Of a stretch of DNA of 64,000 nt, positions 60,673 through 64,000 are shown one piece after another. A program made the position numbers and the translations under genes. The stretch spans positions 4,898,001 to 4,962,000 of the forward strand of contig CP099418.1 of NCBI GenBank assembly GCA_024114885.1. Direction: 5' to 3'. The notes under the pieces are model-generated. The model had not been told where the DNA came from. It saw only the letters and a program-made list of their open reading frames with translations, and did not search any database. Position 1 is the first letter of the stretch. Each line of letters begins with the position of its first letter. This DNA is from Septoria linicola. Lineage: Eukaryota > Ascomycota > Dothideomycetes > Mycosphaerellales > Mycosphaerellaceae.

Positions 60673-63393
60673 TCACTTCATGAACACTTCCAGGCTGACT
60701 TCATTGCCCCAGCCGACATCTTCGCCACTTTCTCTCCATGCCCTCTCCACATCGATCTGCAGCACTCTCTCGTCTTTCTCGCTCTTCTTGACGCAATTTC
60801 TTGGAATAGGCTTTCCATAGATCAGAACGATGAAGCCTTCATCAACATTTCTCTCGGCCAAATCGCTAATCCAGATGCCCAGTACGCCAAGTGCTTTTAA
60901 GCTGACCCAGAACCTCAAGCGTCCATTATCTTCCACATACACATCGTAGCCCGTGACAGCAGCTGATCCGGTCATCTTCTCGATCAGTCCTAGAAGCGCG
61001 ACTTTGACCGGAGTGGTCGAAGACGAAAGTGTGAAGGATCGAAGAGCGTAAGAGGTCAAAATCTCCCAGCCTTGAGTCTGCAGCTCGACTCCAACCAAGT
61101 CACTCGCGGAGTCGCTCAGCTTGATCGGCTGACTGAACAAGCCAGAAGTGAACTCTCCAACGACATACTCTGCATCTTTGGCCGCCGAATCTGTGCCTGG
61201 AAACTCATCCAGCTTAACAAATTCGCTCAGATGCTGACCTGAAACATTGAACAGGCCGAGAATTCCAGTGCCTGTCTGTGCGAATCCGTGGTATGTTCCG
61301 ATCTTTAGCAATGCGAGATCACTGTACTGATTGTACGGGTTTAAGCTCTTTCCAATGACTTGCGGTCGCAGGATGACAGTCTTGTCTCGTGGAGTTTGAG
61401 CTGTCATTTGCTTGATGAGTGTAATATCGTGCTTGCCAGGATAGTCCGTGAAATAGATGGGCCCGCCGGAGACGGTTCTCGCAGCAGCATGGAAGCCAGC
61501 CCATTCGTGACTTGTCTGGAACATATCCCAGTCCGGCAGAACGTTCAGGTGCTGAGTGAGCAGACTGTTGTGAGCATTGCAGAAGATGTGCCAAGGATGC
61601 GAGGCGTCGACTTCTGGGAAGAAGTCATCGCTGTTGCGCACCAGTAGTCGAGGTTTGTTCGTCGGAAGCTGGGAATGGAAGAGATTTTGTGGATTCTGGG
61701 ACATGCAGGATATGGCTCGACTGCTCAGATGTCGCAAGTGGGCGACCGCCCAGGCATCTTGATATGTTTGGATAAGGTTGCGCCTGTCCGGAGCATGGAG
61801 CAGTAGGTCGAGGAAGAATTGCGCATCGGTCTTGACACTGTCGACACCTGCCGAAGCGAGGAAGCTGTAGAAGTCATCGTACATCCGCTTCGCATCTTCC
61901 GCAGCGACCACTGTGAACTTTCCGCCGGCGACGCCAGGTTCCTTCTCGACTTCAATTGTCTTGTAATTCTGCGCAATTTTGCCTTCAGGGTCGATGCCGC
62001 CCCAGTAGCCAAGTATAGCGTGCCAAACAGCAATGTGCTTGATGTTTGGATGGCGTCTGCGGATCTCGGCAGTTGTTTTCTTCATCCCGTCTGGGAATCC
62101 CTCTTTGTTGGCCTCGAATGCTGACCAGCCTTTGGTGAACTGGCTGTCTCCTTCACTCAGAGATTGCCAATTGTCATCGATGATGAGATTCGTGATGTTA
62201 ATGTTCTCTTTGGCCAGATCATCAAGGGCATCATGTATCTTCTGGGCAGTGAGCTTCTGTCCGAGCGCGTTCCATGTACAGAACGTGAACCCATCATACC
62301 ACTCCTCTAGCCACTCTGGGTTGGGATTGTCGTCAGGCTGAATGGTCTCCATTAGCTTTTTGATATCCGCATTCTCGTCCCCGGCAACACCGTATGCTTG
62401 AACTATTTTTCGAGCATGATACCAGACAGCAGCATTAGCGACCTCAAAATTGTCCGCTACAGCTACCAACACCTGGCTTGTCTGAGTTTCTGTCCGATCA
62501 TTACGAGCTTTGATGATGATGTTCCCGTTATGGTCGTTGATGAAAGTCGTGACCACATCAGCAACACCGCTTATACCGAGCACCACGACATGTAGTCCGT
62601 CCTCACGCAGGAATGATAGCTCAACTGCATCCTTGTCGACTTCGAACTTGTCTTTGCCTTGTCGTGGAGCAAGCCAAGGCGACCACAGTCGGACTAGACC
62701 AAACCACCTTGCATTGTGATTCACTTGACCCAGCTGATGGTGCTGATATCCAGAGTCTTCCTTGAATGCCGGGACAACAGGAGCTGTGAGTGAATACAGG
62801 AATGTGTTGTCCGTGTCTGGCTTCTCGCTCTGGACCTTGACATCTGCACTGACGCCGCTGAACCAATGCTTGAAATCGTAAGTGGAATGTTTCTCGAAAT
62901 GTGTAGTCTCATAGACTAGTTGGCCATCGCTCAGTCCGGTCACGTCCTTAATCCATTTCCAGTCAAGATCATCATGCAGCTGATACTTGACTGTAAATGA
63001 TACGGCCTGGCCATGCTTCGGATCGCCCGGGAGATGTCCGGTGAACCAACTCCTGGACAGAGTCTGTTCCTTTGGTCGATGGAGGAGGAATGCACGGTCG
63101 GAGCTCGACGATGGCTCCAGTGGTAGCTCTGCCCAGTCATGTTCTCCGCCATGATTATGCCAGATGTTGACTTTCAAGGACTTGCCATCGATGAGTGTTG
63201 AGGACGAGGAGTGCTCCACAAGAACAGTGAATGTCACTCCATCTTGGTCTTTTGCTATGGTAGTGGCCTGAGCAAGAGGCGGCCAGACAGTGGTGTTGAC
63301 ATAAACGTCATTCATCTCGTCGTCTGAGTCGGGAGTGAAGGCCGCGGCTTGCTCGGGTGGCATTTGCTCAGGTAGCAAGTCTGCTTCCGCCAT
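60673..63393 (-). CDS. GH36 glycosidase, raffinose synthase / alkaline alpha-galactosidase-like
   Basis: A 906-residue protein of the raffinose-synthase/seed-imbibition branch of GH36, acting on alpha-galactosides. The frame opens upstream at a TTG; the ATG at 63393 (MAEADLLPEQMPPEQ) is used. Motifs in order: an N-terminal beta domain (WFGLVRLWSPWLAPRQGK), the first catalytic-barrel block (DGFTFCTWNALGQKLT, IIDDNWQSL), the nucleophile Asp in VDSVKTDAQFF (near 518), the acid/base region RNSDDFFPE (near 585) and GGPIYFTDYPGKHD. No signal peptide, so probably intracellular. Single exon, intact. It shares a 409-bp divergent promoter with the JIP5-like gene. Confidence 0.9.
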   Translation of the reverse strand: MAEADLLPEQMPPEQAAAFTPDSDDEMNDVYVNTTVWPPLAQATTIAKDQDGVTFTVLVEHSSSSTLIDGKSLKVNIWHNHGGEHDWAELPLEPSSSSDRAFLLHRPKEQTLSRSWFTGHLPGDPKHGQAVSFTVKYQLHDDLDWKWIKDVTGLSDGQLVYETTHFEKHSTYDFKHWFSGVSADVKVQSEKPDTDNTFLYSLTAPVVPAFKEDSGYQHHQLGQVNHNARWFGLVRLWSPWLAPRQGKDKFEVDKDAVELSFLREDGLHVVVLGISGVADVVTTFINDHNGNIIIKARNDRTETQTSQVLVAVADNFEVANAAVWYHARKIVQAYGVAGDENADIKKLMETIQPDDNPNPEWLEEWYDGFTFCTWNALGQKLTAQKIHDALDDLAKENINITNLIIDDNWQSLSEGDSQFTKGWSAFEANKEGFPDGMKKTTAEIRRRHPNIKHIAVWHAILGYWGGIDPEGKIAQNYKTIEVEKEPGVAGGKFTVVAAEDAKRMYDDFYSFLASAGVDSVKTDAQFFLDLLLHAPDRRNLIQTYQDAWAVAHLRHLSSRAISCMSQNPQNLFHSQLPTNKPRLLVRNSDDFFPEVDASHPWHIFCNAHNSLLTQHLNVLPDWDMFQTSHEWAGFHAAARTVSGGPIYFTDYPGKHDITLIKQMTAQTPRDKTVILRPQVIGKSLNPYNQYSDLALLKIGTYHGFAQTGTGILGLFNVSGQHLSEFVKLDEFPGTDSAAKDAEYVVGEFTSGLFSQPIKLSDSASDLVGVELQTQGWEILTSYALRSFTLSSSTTPVKVALLGLIEKMTGSAAVTGYDVYVEDNGRLRFWVSLKALGVLGIWISDLAERNVDEGFIVLIYGKPIPRNCVKKSEKDERVLQIDVERAWRESGEDVGWGNEVSLEVFMK

Positions 63394-63802
63394 TTCTGTG
63401 GTTTCTTTCCGAGGAGGATATACTCGTTCGCCACTGACCGTATCGCAGTCTGAAAAAGGTAAGCTCTGGCTCTTGCCACTGAAGGACAATGTCTACGAGG
63501 AAGGAACCTACAGCCAAAGGAAATCTGCTTCTGCTTGACACGTTTGACGACCATCTTGTAGAGTCGTGGAAGATACAGCTATACGGTGACACGGCGTCTG
63601 CAAGACGGCAGCGTGAGCGAGAGCCATTGTGTAGGCTTCTCCACTCCCCTGCTTATACGTGACGTGCTCCAGGAACAGAGCTTCCCATGTTGCGACGCCC
63701 AAAGAGGGAAGAAGCTCGGGTGACTAAGCATTTTTGCACATGCCTTGCGATGCAGCAGCTTTTCTTTGACACTCCAACATCGATGACCTGGTGGTGAGCG
63801 AG
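63394..63802. promoter_or_regulatory. Divergent promoter between the GH36 and JIP5-like genes
   Basis: A 409-bp gap between start codons on opposite strands. No gene recognised inside; no clear TATA box. Confidence 0.4.
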
Positions 63803-64000
63803 ATGTTCGAAAACATCTGCACTCTGCCGCTGTCGGCCGACATTTTCAGCCAAGCAGTACATCCATCGCTACCTCTGGTCACGGTCGGTCTCTCCTCCGG
63901 CCATGTCGCGACTCTCCAGCTTCCACCCGTTGACGACGAATCCGAGCCCGACGATGTGAAGCGATCGCCCGAGCGCAGAGGCTCCAACGGGACTGATGTC
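63803..64000 (+). CDS. JIP5: JIP5/WDR55-like WD40 protein, 5' end only
   Basis: The first 66 codons of a gene that runs off the right edge. It begins MFENICTLPLSADIFSQAVH and continues LPLVTVGLSSGHVATLQLPP, the N terminus of fungal JIP5 (WDR55 family), a WD40 protein needed for ribosome biogenesis. The frame is open to the last base of the window. An acidic/Ser linker (DDESEPDDVKRSPERRG) begins at the edge, as in relatives. Confidence 0.8.
   Translation, partial: MFENICTLPLSADIFSQAVHPSLPLVTVGLSSGHVATLQLPPVDDESEPDDVKRSPERRGSNGTDV

Noticed and set aside
12963..64000. CRISPR arrays, rRNA or tRNA genes and bacterial-type operons anywhere in the window
   Set aside because: None was seen by eye; the genome is eukaryotic. 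A tRNA scan would be needed to exclude tRNAs formally.

Overview
The window is nuclear DNA of a filamentous ascomycete (Pezizomycotina). Gene content suggests Dothideomycetes, possibly a Mycosphaerella-like plant-associated lineage, but that placement is an inference. The evidence is short GT-AG introns (mostly 49-98 nt), fungal-only families (glutaminase A, Asp f 2-type zincophore, 2EXR proteins, a DUF6914-like protein), a DNA transposon mutated in the RIP style (almost no CpA/TpG, TA-rich), and one gene about every 2 kb on both strands. Gene models were built by hand: where reading frames broke, I looked for splice sites that restored frame and family motifs.

Layout. 0.2-6.2 kb: CLU1 and a DUF2985 membrane protein. 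7.2-11.6 kb: a divergent zinc-acquisition pair, a secreted HRXXH zincophore (Asp f 2/Pra1 type) and a ZIP transporter of the ZrfC/Zrt1 type, sharing a 1.5-kb promoter rich in CAAGGT and GCCAAG motifs. 11.9-18.4 kb: a frameshifted 2EXR gene, a small single-pass membrane protein, a cytochrome P450, a short hypothetical and a mitochondrial-type membrane protein. 18.8-27.2 kb: a glutaminyl cyclase ending in RDEL and a single-exon gene for a 2250-residue acidic WW/coiled-coil/RGG protein. 27.5-31.6 kb: a decayed triple-repeat Cys/His gene beside a 2.1-kb TIR element with a TA target duplication and a RIP-mutated pogo/Fot1-type transposase. 32.6-40.9 kb: pyruvate kinase, a decayed CorA-like gene, an OXNAD1-like flavoprotein with a 14-nt exon, and a five-exon glutaminase A. 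42.4-49.5 kb: a frameshifted glycoprotein gene, a lysine-rich nuclear-type protein, a DHA1 MFS transporter and a frameshifted DUF6914-like gene. 50-58.5 kb: 1-Cys peroxiredoxin, a Kelch/BTB regulator (Mds3/Ral2 type) and the branchpoint-binding protein BBP/SF1. 58.7-64 kb: an unplaced ORF, a RIP-like minisatellite next to a six-cysteine small secreted protein, a GH36 (raffinose synthase-like) glycosidase, and the 5' end of a JIP5/WDR55 gene cut by the window edge.

The best candidate for a coordinated system is the zinc module. The zincophore has a hidden third exon encoding the same Cys-His-x-His...Cys motif that occurs six times in the transporter ectodomain, and the shared promoter carries the expected zinc- and pH-response motifs. 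The pairing is known from Aspergillus and Candida; the six-motif ectodomain and the promoter layout are what this window adds. A second theme is gene decay: six accessory genes each carry an apparent one-nucleotide frameshift and two of these also have in-frame stops, while housekeeping genes are intact.
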